A stretch of 64,000 nt of DNA, from the NCBI GenBank assembly GCA_013151415.1, contig JAADII010000144.1, positions 1-64,000 of the forward strand, written 5' to 3'. The stretch is from Chloroflexota bacterium (GTDB lineage: Bacteria; Chloroflexota; Anaerolineae; J102). The first letter of the stretch is position 1, and each line of letters begins with the position of its first letter. Both the position numbers and the translations under genes were made by a program. The notes under the pieces were generated by a model. It was not told where the DNA came from, searched no databases, and worked only from the letters and a program-made list of their open reading frames with translations. Of this stretch, positions 50,281 to 60,493 are shown in pieces.

Positions 50281-51612
50281 ATGAAATCTGTTGACATTGT
50301 CTATCTTTACGAACATGTGGTGCGCGAACTGGATGTTGCTTGCGCAGTGAAGCATTATCTAGAACGCGATGCGGGCCTTTCCGTCGAGCTGGTGCAATAT
50401 CCTTATGGCGTTCATCGGGCTATTGCGCAAGTGCGGCCGCGAATGGTGTTGTTGCCATTTTGCTATTACGACTGTTTTGCTTTGCCTAAGCACAGTTTTG
50501 GCGCTTGCTTGGTTGAATGGCCTCAAGCAATATATGTTAACCTGGCTTGGGAGCAGCTTCTTTATAAGGGCAATCAGGCCTCGAAAACCCCGACTGGCGA
50601 ATTTGCACTGAAGCACGTCTTTCATCATGCCTGGAGCGAATCTTTTCGCGATCTTTTGCTGGCTCAGGGCATTCCGTCCAAGCGCATTTTTCTCAACGGC
50701 CACCCCGCCTATTCCCTATACGATTTTCCATATAAAGATTGCTTTGTTTCGCGCGCCCAGTTGGCCGCGACATATGGGCTAGACGTGAATAAACGCTGGG
50801 TGTTTTTCCCCGAAAATTACAACTGGATGTTTTACACCATGAGCGATTTGAAACGTCATGGGCAATACGATCGCCAGCGAGAACGCGTCGATGAGCTCGT
50901 TCGGTTTTGTCAGTCGTCGTTCGCTCGAGTGATGCGCTGGTTTGTCAATCTGGCGCGCGAGCGCGATTTTGAGATCATCGTGCGGCCGCGTCCCGCCACG
51001 CCCTTAGAGCAGTTCGAAGCCAAGGTGCGAGAGACGGTCCCTGATCGACCTCCGCAAGTGCGGGTGCTCAAAGAAGGCACAGTGCGCGAGTGGATATTGG
51101 CCAGCGATATCGTGGTCACCTCACATAGCACGAGCTTGATCGAAGCTGCGGTTGCGGGGAAGCCGGCCTACATGCTCGAACCCCATCCTATTCCCGAAAA
51201 CCTGCACGCGCCCTGGCATGATCTGGCTTTGCACTTGCAAACCGAAGAAGCGTTTCGGCAGGCCATGATGACGCCGAACGACATGCGTGAGAATCGTTTA
51301 GGTCAATGGGCGCGCACAACGCTTATGGCCAACGGCGATTCCATTTGGAACCTGGCCCAATTTGTGGCCGATCTTTATGCAGGGCGCATCGAGCCGCCCC
51401 CGCCGGCCACCTATCGCAGCCTTATGCCGCCCGAGTTTCGTTTTCCTCGTCTGGCGTTCGAATATCGCAAATTTCGGGGGCGCAAACAGCGTCATGCTGC
51501 GCCAAGAGCCATCAACCCCAAATATGAGAAAGACCTCCTGAATCAAGAACAGTTGGAGCAACGCATGGCGCATTGGCGCGCCTGCCTAAACGGCTATCGA
51601 CCGAATGCTTAA
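50281..51612 (+). CDS. Surface carbohydrate biosynthesis protein, GT-B-fold-like
   Basis: DIVYLYEHVVRELDVACAVKHYLERD; REWILASDIVVTSHSTSLIEAAVAGKPAYMLEP. Confidence 0.65.
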   Translation: MKSVDIVYLYEHVVRELDVACAVKHYLERDAGLSVELVQYPYGVHRAIAQVRPRMVLLPFCYYDCFALPKHSFGACLVEWPQAIYVNLAWEQLLYKGNQASKTPTGEFALKHVFHHAWSESFRDLLLAQGIPSKRIFLNGHPAYSLYDFPYKDCFVSRAQLAATYGLDVNKRWVFFPENYNWMFYTMSDLKRHGQYDRQRERVDELVRFCQSSFARVMRWFVNLARERDFEIIVRPRPATPLEQFEAKVRETVPDRPPQVRVLKEGTVREWILASDIVVTSHSTSLIEAAVAGKPAYMLEPHPIPENLHAPWHDLALHLQTEEAFRQAMMTPNDMRENRLGQWARTTLMANGDSIWNLAQFVADLYAGRIEPPPPATYRSLMPPEFRFPRLAFEYRKFRGRKQRHAAPRAINPKYEKDLLNQEQLEQRMAHWRACLNGYRPNA

Positions 51613-52995
51613 GTGAACATTCCTCTCAGGCGCGATGCGGTAAGTCAAAGCGATTTGAACATTTTGCAAATCAGCACCTACGACCACGCTGGTGGAGCTG
51701 AAGCGATTGCTTATGGTCTCTTTCGCGCCTACCGTAGGCGGGGTTTTGGCTCTTATATGGCGGTGGGCGTGAAGCGTGGAAACGACGCACATGTTTTTGA
51801 AATCCCTCGTTCGCGCAAGGCTGAACGTTGGCGGCGGTTTTGGTTGGGCGTCCGACGACGCGCGCATGCCCATGACGTCCTGGTCCGCGCATGCTTGCGC
51901 ATGGCCGCGTTGGGAGAGCCGCAACGCTGGCTGGAGCGGCAGTTTGGTGTTGAGGATTTTAATTTCCCAGGAACATCTCGATTGCTCGATCTAGCGCCTC
52001 ATCCCCCCGATATTTTCCACGCCCACAATTTGCACGGAGGATATTTTGATCTAAGGGCGTTGCCGCGTTTTTCTGCTTGGCGTCCTTTTTTTCTCACCCT
52101 CCATGACGCCTGGCTGCTCAGCGGACATTGCGTCCACTCTTTAGATTGCGACCGTTGGCGGATAGGCTGTGGGCGGTGTCCTGATCTGGCCCGGCCCATT
52201 GCCATTAAACGAGACGCGTCGGCCTACAATTGGCGACGAAAGCAGAGAATATTCGAACGTAGCCGCCTGTATGTAGCCACGCCCAGCCAATGGTTGATGG
52301 ACAAAGTGGCGCGCTCCATGCTTCAATCGGCCGTGGTCGAGGCCCGAGTGATTCATAACGGCGTCGATCTCACCCTCTTTCATCCCGGAGATAAACTCGA
52401 AGCCCGACAGGCGCTCGGCTTGCCGCGGCATTCTTTGTTGGTTCTGTTCGTTGGTCGCGTAGCGCGGCGAAGCCCGTGGAAAGACTATGTCACGATGGAG
52501 CAAGTGGTGAAGCGCCTGGCGTCACAATGGGAAGCCGACCCAATTACATTTCTTTTTTTGGGCGAATCTGGTGAAGCCCAACGCATGGGCTCAGCCACCG
52601 TTTTGTTAAAGGGTTTTCAGTCAGATCCGCATCAGGTGGCTGCATATTATCGCGCGGCCGATGTTTACATCCATGCTGCTCGCGCGGACACGTTTCCCAA
52701 TGCGGTCATCGAAGCCATGGCCTGTGGATTGCCGGTGGTGGCCACCGCGGTGGGCGGGATCCCCGAGCAGGTTCAGGACGGCCGCACCGGTTTTTTGGTT
52801 CCGGCTGGCGATGCCGAAGCCATGGCCGTTCGTTTGTTTCAGCTCTTGAAAGACGAACCTTTGCGCCAACGCATGGGTGCGGAGGCCGCGCTTGTAGCTC
52901 GCGAGCGTTTCGATCGCGAGCGCATGGTGGATGACTATCTGCATTGGTATCATGAGGTTCTGGCCCACCGGTTGGATGACGATGCAGGCGGCTAG
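51613..52995 (+). CDS. Glycosyltransferase family 4 (GTG start; paralogue of 47942-49309)
   Basis: LNILQISTYDHAGGAEAIAYGLFRAYRRRG; ADTFPNAVIEAMACGLPVVATAVGGIPEQVQDGRTGFL. Confidence 0.92.
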   Translation: MNIPLRRDAVSQSDLNILQISTYDHAGGAEAIAYGLFRAYRRRGFGSYMAVGVKRGNDAHVFEIPRSRKAERWRRFWLGVRRRAHAHDVLVRACLRMAALGEPQRWLERQFGVEDFNFPGTSRLLDLAPHPPDIFHAHNLHGGYFDLRALPRFSAWRPFFLTLHDAWLLSGHCVHSLDCDRWRIGCGRCPDLARPIAIKRDASAYNWRRKQRIFERSRLYVATPSQWLMDKVARSMLQSAVVEARVIHNGVDLTLFHPGDKLEARQALGLPRHSLLVLFVGRVARRSPWKDYVTMEQVVKRLASQWEADPITFLFLGESGEAQRMGSATVLLKGFQSDPHQVAAYYRAADVYIHAARADTFPNAVIEAMACGLPVVATAVGGIPEQVQDGRTGFLVPAGDAEAMAVRLFQLLKDEPLRQRMGAEAALVARERFDRERMVDDYLHWYHEVLAHRLDDDAGG

Positions 52996-53163
52996 GAACG
53001 CGGTGTGGAGATGGGGCGTTTTGGCATGAGTTCATGCCTTGCATAGGTCATTGGGAGAAAAGCTCTCAATCATGAACAAAACTGACATAACACGCGCCGC
53101 TCTGGTCGAAGAGCTTTGTTCTCAAGCGAATCTCACCCTTTAGTTTGCATTTTCTACAGCAAC

Positions 53164-55191
53164 ATGGTTATCGAAGCTATCGGTTCATTCCTTATCGTTA
53201 TCGTTCTCTTTCTCATTGGCATTGGGCCGGCCTTGTGGTTGGTTGCGCCTGGCGAAAAACGCATCGCCTACGCGGCCGCTATTGCGCCTATTCTCGGCCT
53301 TTCCTTCATCGGTCTGGTGGGGTTCACGCTCTTACGCTTTGTGGGTCCGGCGCGAATATGGGTCTGGCCTCTCACGCTGATCTTGTTTGTTTCGAGCGTG
53401 ATTGGCGTGGCGTTCGATTGGCGCCGACGCCGGGAGGATTATCGTTCATTCGAGGGTTGGCGCTCTTTGTTTGCTTCGGCCGTTTTGGTCTTGTTGTGCG
53501 CCGGGGTTCTGGCAGGACCGCTTTTCAGCAAGGGGATCAACTACGCAGTCTTTCGCGGCAACCCCAGCGACGCTTTCACCTATATGTCGGTGGCCGAGAC
53601 ATTCCGGGTGGTGGATTGGCCCACGCTCGAGGCCGGCGCGGACATGAGCAATCTAGAGGGGGTGGCGAAACTGGCCGAGATATCGCCCACCGCGCTTTAC
53701 TCGGCCCGCATGATTCTCAAACCCATTCGTTTGACCACTCAGGTTGGGTTTGCCTGGGCCGCACAATGGCTGGGCTTGGCCATCGAACGGTTTTTCTACG
53801 CATATAACCTTATATCCTTTATCATCGCCATTCCTTTGGTGTTGGCTTTGGCCGCGCAGATGCGGTTGCCGAAAAAAATGGCGTGGCTGGCCGCGTTGGC
53901 CGTTGTCTTTGGTTTTTGGGCGCGGTTTCTGTTGGAGATCGATGCGGCCGCGCGCATGAATCTCTTACCGCTGTTTCTGTTCTTCGCCTTCGCCTGGATT
54001 CAGCTTGAGAAAGCCCCGTTGCGCGCGTTTTCTCGCGAGCGCGTTTTGTTGGCCCTGGCCTCGGCCGCGTTGGTCGCCTTTTATGTGCAATCCGTTCCCA
54101 TCGCCGCGTTGGCTATGGCCTTCTATTATGGTTTGGGGATGATACAACGCGCTGTTCCTTTCAAGGCGCTTCTTTTCCATCTTATCACCTTAGCGCTCGC
54201 TCTGCTTTTCATCTTGTTGGGTTCGCAAGTTGATTTCGCATTGAAGACGTTGTTTTGGCAAACGCCGGTGGTGGTGGGAAACACCTCGCCTCTCACCGAT
54301 CTAGACGCCCTGCTATATCTTTATCGCGATGGCCCCGCGGCCCTTTGGGGAACCCCGTTTTCCCTGTTGGCGGAAGCGTTTGCGCTTGGCCCGAGTTCGC
54401 TTTGGCGCTTGGCTGGTTTCATCTTGGGCGCTGCGCTCACACTGGTCTTCCTGGTTCTCGCCTGGCAGGGGCTACGCAATGTGCGACGCATCGACCAGCG
54501 CATTCTCCTCGCTTTGGTGGGCGCAGGCGCGTTCGTCGCAGCCGTTATGTTTGCGACCGGCACTTACTGGGCTTCGGGCCGCGCCTTCACCTATGTTTAT
54601 CCTTTTCTTGTTCTCAGCATTATGGTGTTGTGGAGTGAGAATGACGCACAGGCTGCGTGGTTGTCTGTGGCCCGAAAGCTGGTGGCGGCCTGGTTTGTGT
54701 TGCAGGTTTTGTTTGGGCTTTCGTTGCCTTATGTTCATCTCACGCAACTCAAGCCTTTCCGCACCGCCAACGCCAATAAGCCAGAGGATTACGACGTTTC
54801 GGCTCTGACGAGCGCGCTGAATGAAGCTGATCCGCAATGGTTGGCGGTGAGCGCCCCAAGAGAGGAGGGGCTTTGGATGTTTCCCTATTATCTGATGTTT
54901 GTGTTTGACGATTATCCCGTCTATTTTCTCAGCGGCATTGGTTTCGACAACAACACAGATTTTCAAAATCTCTGGTTTGGCGAGCTAAACGCCGCGCCCG
55001 ACTATGTTGTGGTGCGGACGAATTCCGATTTCGTTGCCGGTGAAGGATGGGGCGAGCTGATCGCGAGCACAAAAGACTTAAGGTTGTATCGGGTGAACGC
55101 GCCCAATATCGAAGTCTTTCGCCAACATGAAGCATTTTTACAAGCTCAAGAGGCCAATAAGCTACTTTTTCCCGGTCTGCACACTCCCTAA
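53164..55191 (+). CDS. Polytopic membrane protein, glycosyltransferase-39-like or hypothetical
   Basis: About 12 hydrophobic segments followed by a soluble C-terminus; located in the glycan locus. Confidence 0.6.
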   Translation: MVIEAIGSFLIVIVLFLIGIGPALWLVAPGEKRIAYAAAIAPILGLSFIGLVGFTLLRFVGPARIWVWPLTLILFVSSVIGVAFDWRRRREDYRSFEGWRSLFASAVLVLLCAGVLAGPLFSKGINYAVFRGNPSDAFTYMSVAETFRVVDWPTLEAGADMSNLEGVAKLAEISPTALYSARMILKPIRLTTQVGFAWAAQWLGLAIERFFYAYNLISFIIAIPLVLALAAQMRLPKKMAWLAALAVVFGFWARFLLEIDAAARMNLLPLFLFFAFAWIQLEKAPLRAFSRERVLLALASAALVAFYVQSVPIAALAMAFYYGLGMIQRAVPFKALLFHLITLALALLFILLGSQVDFALKTLFWQTPVVVGNTSPLTDLDALLYLYRDGPAALWGTPFSLLAEAFALGPSSLWRLAGFILGAALTLVFLVLAWQGLRNVRRIDQRILLALVGAGAFVAAVMFATGTYWASGRAFTYVYPFLVLSIMVLWSENDAQAAWLSVARKLVAAWFVLQVLFGLSLPYVHLTQLKPFRTANANKPEDYDVSALTSALNEADPQWLAVSAPREEGLWMFPYYLMFVFDDYPVYFLSGIGFDNNTDFQNLWFGELNAAPDYVVVRTNSDFVAGEGWGELIASTKDLRLYRVNAPNIEVFRQHEAFLQAQEANKLLFPGLHTP

Positions 55192-55430
55192 TTCATTGTC
55201 ATAGACAACTTCGGGAAGACATCCGCCGCCCATAGATTGAGCCTACGGCATCGCGTTGGAGGCCTGCGACCTGGCCCAACGTCCCATTAGTCGCTTGGCG
55301 AACGTCATAATGACAAAAGGTGGATTCCGGTTCGAAACCGATGTGGTTGGAACGCAATGCACCCAACGTCATGACGCCACCATGTTGAGGAGAATGTGCA
55401 TGACATTTGCGTCGTGCACACTTGTTTTAT

Positions 55431-57542
55431 ATGTTAATGTCCAGGCAGCGCTCTTTCTTTTTATTTGCTCTGGCGGGGCTATTGCTCGCGCTTTCACCAT
55501 CGTTTTGGCGACAAAGCGAGATAGCTCTCGCCGGAGATTATGGCGCGCGCTCGAGCGACAGCGCGGTCAAGGCTCTTACGCTCGCTCCCGGCCCTTATCT
55601 TTTTGTCGATGATTATCTGATCGAGAGCGCAGAGGCCGTGACGCGGCGGGTGAACCAACCTCAACGCCATCTTTCTGGGCCCGTGGTCAACAGCGGCCCC
55701 GACTATCAGGCCGGACAACCCTTCCTCTCCGTCGTCAGAGACCCAGAATCAGGTCGCTTTCGCATGTGGTACAACGCCTGGCGACGACCCGAGGAGGAGG
55801 CCGAGACTTACTACGGTCCGGGTTTGGCATATCTGGAATCGGATGACGGCGTCAACTGGGAAGCGCCCTATCGACGCCTTGATCTTCCTCTAACAGTGTC
55901 CGCCGGCGTGTTGGACTCTGGGCCGAATTTCACCCCTTTGGCGGAGCGTTTCAAACTGGCTTATGCTTATGTGCAGACTCCGGGATATCGCGATCCTGAG
56001 GATTGGTTTAAAACGCGCATTGCTTTTTCGGCCGATGGTATTACCTGGCGACAATATGAGGCCATCGACACTTTATTTCCGGGATATGGAAACAATGTTC
56101 ATTATGAGAATTGGGGGGACATCATACACAGTTTCTATGATCCCATTCGCGGTCGTTATGGATTGACATTCCGCTATGTTAGCCCGTATGCCTGGACGAA
56201 TCTGGAAGGGGAAAGCAAATATGAGATCATTCGTCGCGTGGGATTCACCACCAGTTTGGATTACAAACATTGGGCTGAACCGCGCGTACTTTTTGCGCCA
56301 GATGAGAATGATCCCGGCGTCACACAATTTTATGGCGGGCCGGCCGGGGTTCAACGCCGCGGCGATCTGCTCATCGGCATGTTGAAGGTGTTGCGAGACG
56401 ATGTAACCGTGAGCGGCGCGCCCGAAGAGGCTTTTGGCATGGGCTACACCGTGCTAACCTGGAGCCGCGATGGCGAAAACTGGGTGCGCGATCGTCACAC
56501 CGATCCCTTTTTCGAGCCCGATCCCGCCATTGGCGCTTGGGATCACGCCTTTGCCTGGATTGATAGCGTGGTCGATGTGGGGGATGAGCTGTATCTCTAT
56601 TACGGCGGTTATCGTTGGGGACACAAATACAAACCACGAGAGGATCGTCAAATTGGTCTTGTGAAATTGCCCAAAGATCGGTTTGTGGCGCGCGAAGCGG
56701 GTTCTGAACCGGGCCGCATAATGACGCCGCTGCTCTTTCTCGACGGCGACGCGCTTCGTTTGAACGTAGACGCCTCTCAAGGTTGGGTGGAGGTGCGCAT
56801 ACTGGATGAAAACAACATTTTGGCGGCCGCCTGTGAGCGAATTAGCGGCGTAGACGCACTGGCGCAATCGTTGAACTGTGAACCAGCCGTATCCACCCTT
56901 TCTGGCCTGCCTGTTCGACTTGAATTTCGGTTGCAAAATGCGTCTCTCTTTGCGTTCTATTTGGAATCGGATGCGGTGGCGCCCACCCCCACCCCTCCTC
57001 CCACCTGGGATCCAAACTGCGCAGGCTTGAGACAGGAGGGCGAAGCGGGCGCGCTGTATGGCGCTTTTCAAGCGCGGCCCGACGCCGCCGCCAGCGGCGG
57101 CGCCTATGTTGTCGTTCCCAAAGGCAACGGCAATCGGCCTGATGAACCGGATGAAACACAAAAAGTCACCTTTTGCATATTGGTTTCTGAGCAGGGGCGC
57201 TACCGCGTGCGCGGTTGGACTCTCGCTTCTGATGGCGGTTCCAACTCATTCTATATTCAGGTGAATGATTCCAAACCTCGCATCTGGGGCGTGCCCATAA
57301 GTGAGGGGTATGTGCGCGTGGATGCGCCCGGCGAATATGTGTTGGACTTGGGCGTTCACACCGTATCGGTGTATTTGCGAGAAGCGGGCGCTCGTCTCGA
57401 TGCGCTGGAATTGGTGAAAGTGGGCGAGTCGCCAACGCCCACTCCCACGGTTCGACCCACGCGCACCCCTTCGCCAACGCCGAACGCGCTGTTAGGATTT
57501 TTGCCATTGATATGGTTTGGGGACGTTGGCCGCCATCGATGA
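55431..57542 (+). CDS. Secreted glycoside-hydrolase-like beta-propeller protein with carbohydrate-binding-like C-terminal region, TP-rich linker and hydrophobic C-terminus
   Basis: Signal peptide RSFFLFALAGLLLALSPSF; LFVDDYLIESAEAVTRRVNQP, DPESGRFRMWYNAW; C-terminus TPTPTVRPTRTPSPTPNALLGFLPLIWFGDVGRHR. Confidence 0.65.
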   Translation: MLMSRQRSFFLFALAGLLLALSPSFWRQSEIALAGDYGARSSDSAVKALTLAPGPYLFVDDYLIESAEAVTRRVNQPQRHLSGPVVNSGPDYQAGQPFLSVVRDPESGRFRMWYNAWRRPEEEAETYYGPGLAYLESDDGVNWEAPYRRLDLPLTVSAGVLDSGPNFTPLAERFKLAYAYVQTPGYRDPEDWFKTRIAFSADGITWRQYEAIDTLFPGYGNNVHYENWGDIIHSFYDPIRGRYGLTFRYVSPYAWTNLEGESKYEIIRRVGFTTSLDYKHWAEPRVLFAPDENDPGVTQFYGGPAGVQRRGDLLIGMLKVLRDDVTVSGAPEEAFGMGYTVLTWSRDGENWVRDRHTDPFFEPDPAIGAWDHAFAWIDSVVDVGDELYLYYGGYRWGHKYKPREDRQIGLVKLPKDRFVAREAGSEPGRIMTPLLFLDGDALRLNVDASQGWVEVRILDENNILAAACERISGVDALAQSLNCEPAVSTLSGLPVRLEFRLQNASLFAFYLESDAVAPTPTPPPTWDPNCAGLRQEGEAGALYGAFQARPDAAASGGAYVVVPKGNGNRPDEPDETQKVTFCILVSEQGRYRVRGWTLASDGGSNSFYIQVNDSKPRIWGVPISEGYVRVDAPGEYVLDLGVHTVSVYLREAGARLDALELVKVGESPTPTPTVRPTRTPSPTPNALLGFLPLIWFGDVGRHR

Positions 57543-57741
57543 ATGACCATCTTGTCCGGTTTGGCAGGTTTTGCAATTCGCTGGGTCTCCGTGTATATTG
57601 TTTTTGTTGATTCAGTTCATCAGGCGCGTTCCCGACCGGCGCACCGGTTAATGAGCGTCCGACGTTTTTTGTGCGTCGTTGGCGGAGCCAGTCACTTCTC
57701 GCGGGAACTCGTCAGGCGTTGATGTCATGTTTCTTTTTTGG

Positions 57742-57757
57742 GTGAGCTTTTGCTCAC
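57742..57757. other. Perfect hairpin GTGAGC-TTTT-GCTCAC in the neuB leader
   Basis: 6-bp perfect stem with TTTT loop; about 36 nt upstream of the neuB start. Confidence 0.5.
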
Positions 57758-57793
57758 GATGACCACAATCCTCAGAAAGGAGAGGAGCTACAT

Positions 57794-58858
57794 ATGACGC
57801 GCACGTTTGTCATCGACTCTCGCGAAGTCAGCGATGAAACCGATTGTTATATCATTGCCGAAATTGGGCACAATCATCAGGGGGAGGTGGAAAAGGCCAA
57901 AGAACTTTTTCGGGTCGCCAAAGAGTGCGGCGCAGATGCTGTCAAGCTTCAGAAGCGAGATAATCGCACCTTGTTTACGCGCGATCTCTACAATAAACCC
58001 TATGAACATCGCAATAGTTTCGGGCGCACCTATGGCGAACATCGAGAGTTCTTGGAGTTTGGATGGGATGAATATGTGGAGCTCAAACGTTATGCAGAGG
58101 AGGAGCTTGGCATCACATTTTTCGCCACGGCTTTCGACATTCCTAGCGCCGATTTCTTGGCCGAACTGGATGTGCCCGCGTTCAAGATAGCATCTGGTGA
58201 TCTGCGCAACATTCCTTTGCTTAAACACGTGGCTCAATTTCAGAAGCCTATGATCATTAGCACAGGCATGGCCACGTTGGAAGACGTGCGTCGCGCCTAC
58301 GAGGCCATCATGCCCATCAACCCGCGTCTGGCCATACTCCAATGCACGGCCAATTATCCCACGCCCGCTGAAGAAATGAACCTGCGAGTGATTCAGACGT
58401 TGCGTGAAGAGTTCCCCGACGTGGTCATCGGTCTTTCCGATCATTACAACGGCATTGCCATGGCCGTGGCCGCCTATGTATTGGGCGCGCGGATTATCGA
58501 AAAACATTTTACGCTCAATCACACCTGGCGCGGTTCAGATCACGCCATGTCGCTAGAGCCTATTGGCATGAGGAAAATGATTCGCGACTTGCGTCGCGCT
58601 CGCGTGGCTTTGGGCGACGGCGTCAAACGCATTTATCCTTCGGAAGAGACGGCTCTGCAAAAGATGGGCAAAGGGTTGGTGGCCGCGCGCGATTTGCCGG
58701 CCGGCCATGTGCTCACCTACGACGATGTGGCTATCAAGTCGCCCAATTTGGGTCTCCCTCCTTACGAATTGGACCGCATCATCGGACGCAAACTGGCCCG
58801 ACCTCTCGGCCTCGACGAAGGCATCCACTGGGAAGACCTGCTGGATGGAGCGGGTTGA
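57794..58858 (+). CDS. neuB: NeuB-type nonulosonate (sialic-acid-like) synthase with SAF domain
   Basis: YIIAEIGHNHQGEVEKAKELFRVAKECGADAVKLQKR, FKIASGDLRNIPLLKHVA, LQCTANYPTPAEEMNLR, GLSDHYNG, EKHFTL; C-terminal SAF ARDLPAGHVLTYDDVAIKSP. Confidence 0.93.
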   Translation: MTRTFVIDSREVSDETDCYIIAEIGHNHQGEVEKAKELFRVAKECGADAVKLQKRDNRTLFTRDLYNKPYEHRNSFGRTYGEHREFLEFGWDEYVELKRYAEEELGITFFATAFDIPSADFLAELDVPAFKIASGDLRNIPLLKHVAQFQKPMIISTGMATLEDVRRAYEAIMPINPRLAILQCTANYPTPAEEMNLRVIQTLREEFPDVVIGLSDHYNGIAMAVAAYVLGARIIEKHFTLNHTWRGSDHAMSLEPIGMRKMIRDLRRARVALGDGVKRIYPSEETALQKMGKGLVAARDLPAGHVLTYDDVAIKSPNLGLPPYELDRIIGRKLARPLGLDEGIHWEDLLDGAG

Positions 58859-58865
58859 AAAAAAG

Positions 58866-58979
58866 TTCACCGCCGAGCACGCGGAGGACGCAGAGAGGGA
58901 AATGAGGTGAATTGAGCCATGTTTTTCTCTTGAAACCCCCCACTTTTTCTCTGCGCTCTCAGCGAACTCAGCGGTGGAA
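58866..58979. repeat. Dispersed-type inverted repeat TTCACCGCCGAG...CGCAGAG / CTCTGCG...AGCGGTGGAA
   Basis: Left arm 58866-58900 faces right arm 58944-58979; word family known from many environmental bacterial genomes. Confidence 0.7.
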
Positions 58980-59029
58980 TAGCTTTTTTCAGGAAATCCA
59001 ACTGTGAACGGGGAACCGGCGAACAGATA

Positions 59030-59569
59030 TTGAACTTCGGACTTTGGACATTGGACGCTATTTTCGAAGCAGGCATCCCCGATGATTTGATCGACGCCAT
59101 CCGAGCGGTGCGTTTCATCGCCTTCGATTTCGATGGCGTGTTCACCGACAACATGGTTTATGTGTTCGAAGACGGCCGCGAGGCTGTGCGGTGCACGCGC
59201 GCGGATGGCATTGGCCTACGCAAGTTGGAACGTTTAGGCGTGGAGCCATACATCATTTCCAGCGAACCCAACGATGTGGTGGCGCATCGCAGTCGCAAAC
59301 TCAAGATCGGTTTCATCCATGGTTGCAAGGACAAACGAGCGGCCCTGAAAGAGCTTTTGCAAACACGCGGTCTGACCCCCGATCAGGCGGCGTTTGTGGG
59401 CAACGACATCAACGACTTATCTGCATTGCAATTTGTGGGCTTGCCCATTGTGGTGCAAGACGCCCATTCCGAGGTGATTTCTGTCGCCAAATATCGCACC
59501 AACCGGCCTGGCGGCCATGGCGCAGTGCGGGAGATTTGTGATTTGTTCGAGGCTGTTTATGGAACCTGA
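59030..59569 (+). CDS. KdsC-like HAD phosphatase
   Basis: FIAFDFDGVFTDNMVYVFEDGREAVRCTRADGIGLRKL, VGNDINDLSAL, GHGAVREICD. Confidence 0.88.
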   Translation: MNFGLWTLDAIFEAGIPDDLIDAIRAVRFIAFDFDGVFTDNMVYVFEDGREAVRCTRADGIGLRKLERLGVEPYIISSEPNDVVAHRSRKLKIGFIHGCKDKRAALKELLQTRGLTPDQAAFVGNDINDLSALQFVGLPIVVQDAHSEVISVAKYRTNRPGGHGAVREICDLFEAVYGT

Positions 59570-59597
59570 ATAGTCGCGCCTGTTTGCAGCACACACT

Positions 59598-60452
59598 TTG
59601 GAGGAGCGTCACTTGATGAAGACAGATTCCTCACCCTTGCTTGCCTTCTTGCACATCCCCAAAGCGGGTGGAACGACGATACATCGCATCATTGAACGCA
59701 ACTATAGTAAGGACGCCATATTCACCATCAGAGGGATGCGGGTGCAGGAATCCATTGAGGAATTTCTCGCTCTTTCGCCCCAACAGCTCGCCAGATTGGA
59801 AATCGTCAAGGGACATTTCTGTTTTGGACTACACGAATTTGTTCAGCGCCCGATGTGTTATTTCACCTTTCTTCGCCATCCGGTCGCCCGCGTAATTTCC
59901 AGTTACTATTTCATTCTGCGCACGCCTCATCACACTTATCACGATCTTTTGGTTTCTCGAAACATGACTCTGGCCCAGTTTGTTCGACAAGGCGTCTCGA
60001 AAGTGGCCACCGACAACGGCCAGACGCGTATACTTGCGGGGTGGGAATGTCTTGACGCCGTGGATTTTGGGAAGTGTGATCGAGACATGTTAGAACAGGC
60101 CAAGATCAACCTGGTCACGCATTTTGACTGCATCGGCCTTGTCGAGCAATTCAACAGGAGCCTGATTTTGGCTCGACGCGCGTTTCATTGGAACCGACTG
60201 TTGTATCTGAAGCAGAACACAATGCCGCGCTCGGTCAGGCCAAGCGTATCCGATTCCACTCGGCAACTTATTCGCGAGGCAAACCGACTTGACATGGAAT
60301 TATACGATTTTGCGGCGGGCCTATTTCAAGAGGCCTTTGCCAGGCTTGGCGCCAAGGCGGAGCTGGAGGTTAAGCTATTCGAGTTGTTGAATTCGCTTTA
60401 CGCCATAGTTGCACCGAGATACGCATCGGTGCGCTCCTCTATGCGTCAATAG
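59598..60452 (+). CDS. Sulfotransferase family protein
   Basis: LLAFLHIPKAGGTTIHRIIERNY (PAPS 5' motif), YFTFLRHPVARVISSYYFIL (3' motif). Confidence 0.88.
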   Translation: MEERHLMKTDSSPLLAFLHIPKAGGTTIHRIIERNYSKDAIFTIRGMRVQESIEEFLALSPQQLARLEIVKGHFCFGLHEFVQRPMCYFTFLRHPVARVISSYYFILRTPHHTYHDLLVSRNMTLAQFVRQGVSKVATDNGQTRILAGWECLDAVDFGKCDRDMLEQAKINLVTHFDCIGLVEQFNRSLILARRAFHWNRLLYLKQNTMPRSVRPSVSDSTRQLIREANRLDMELYDFAAGLFQEAFARLGAKAELEVKLFELLNSLYAIVAPRYASVRSSMRQ

Positions 60453-60493
60453 CAGGAGCAACATCGACGTTTGCGTGTGAGAAAACCCTCAGT

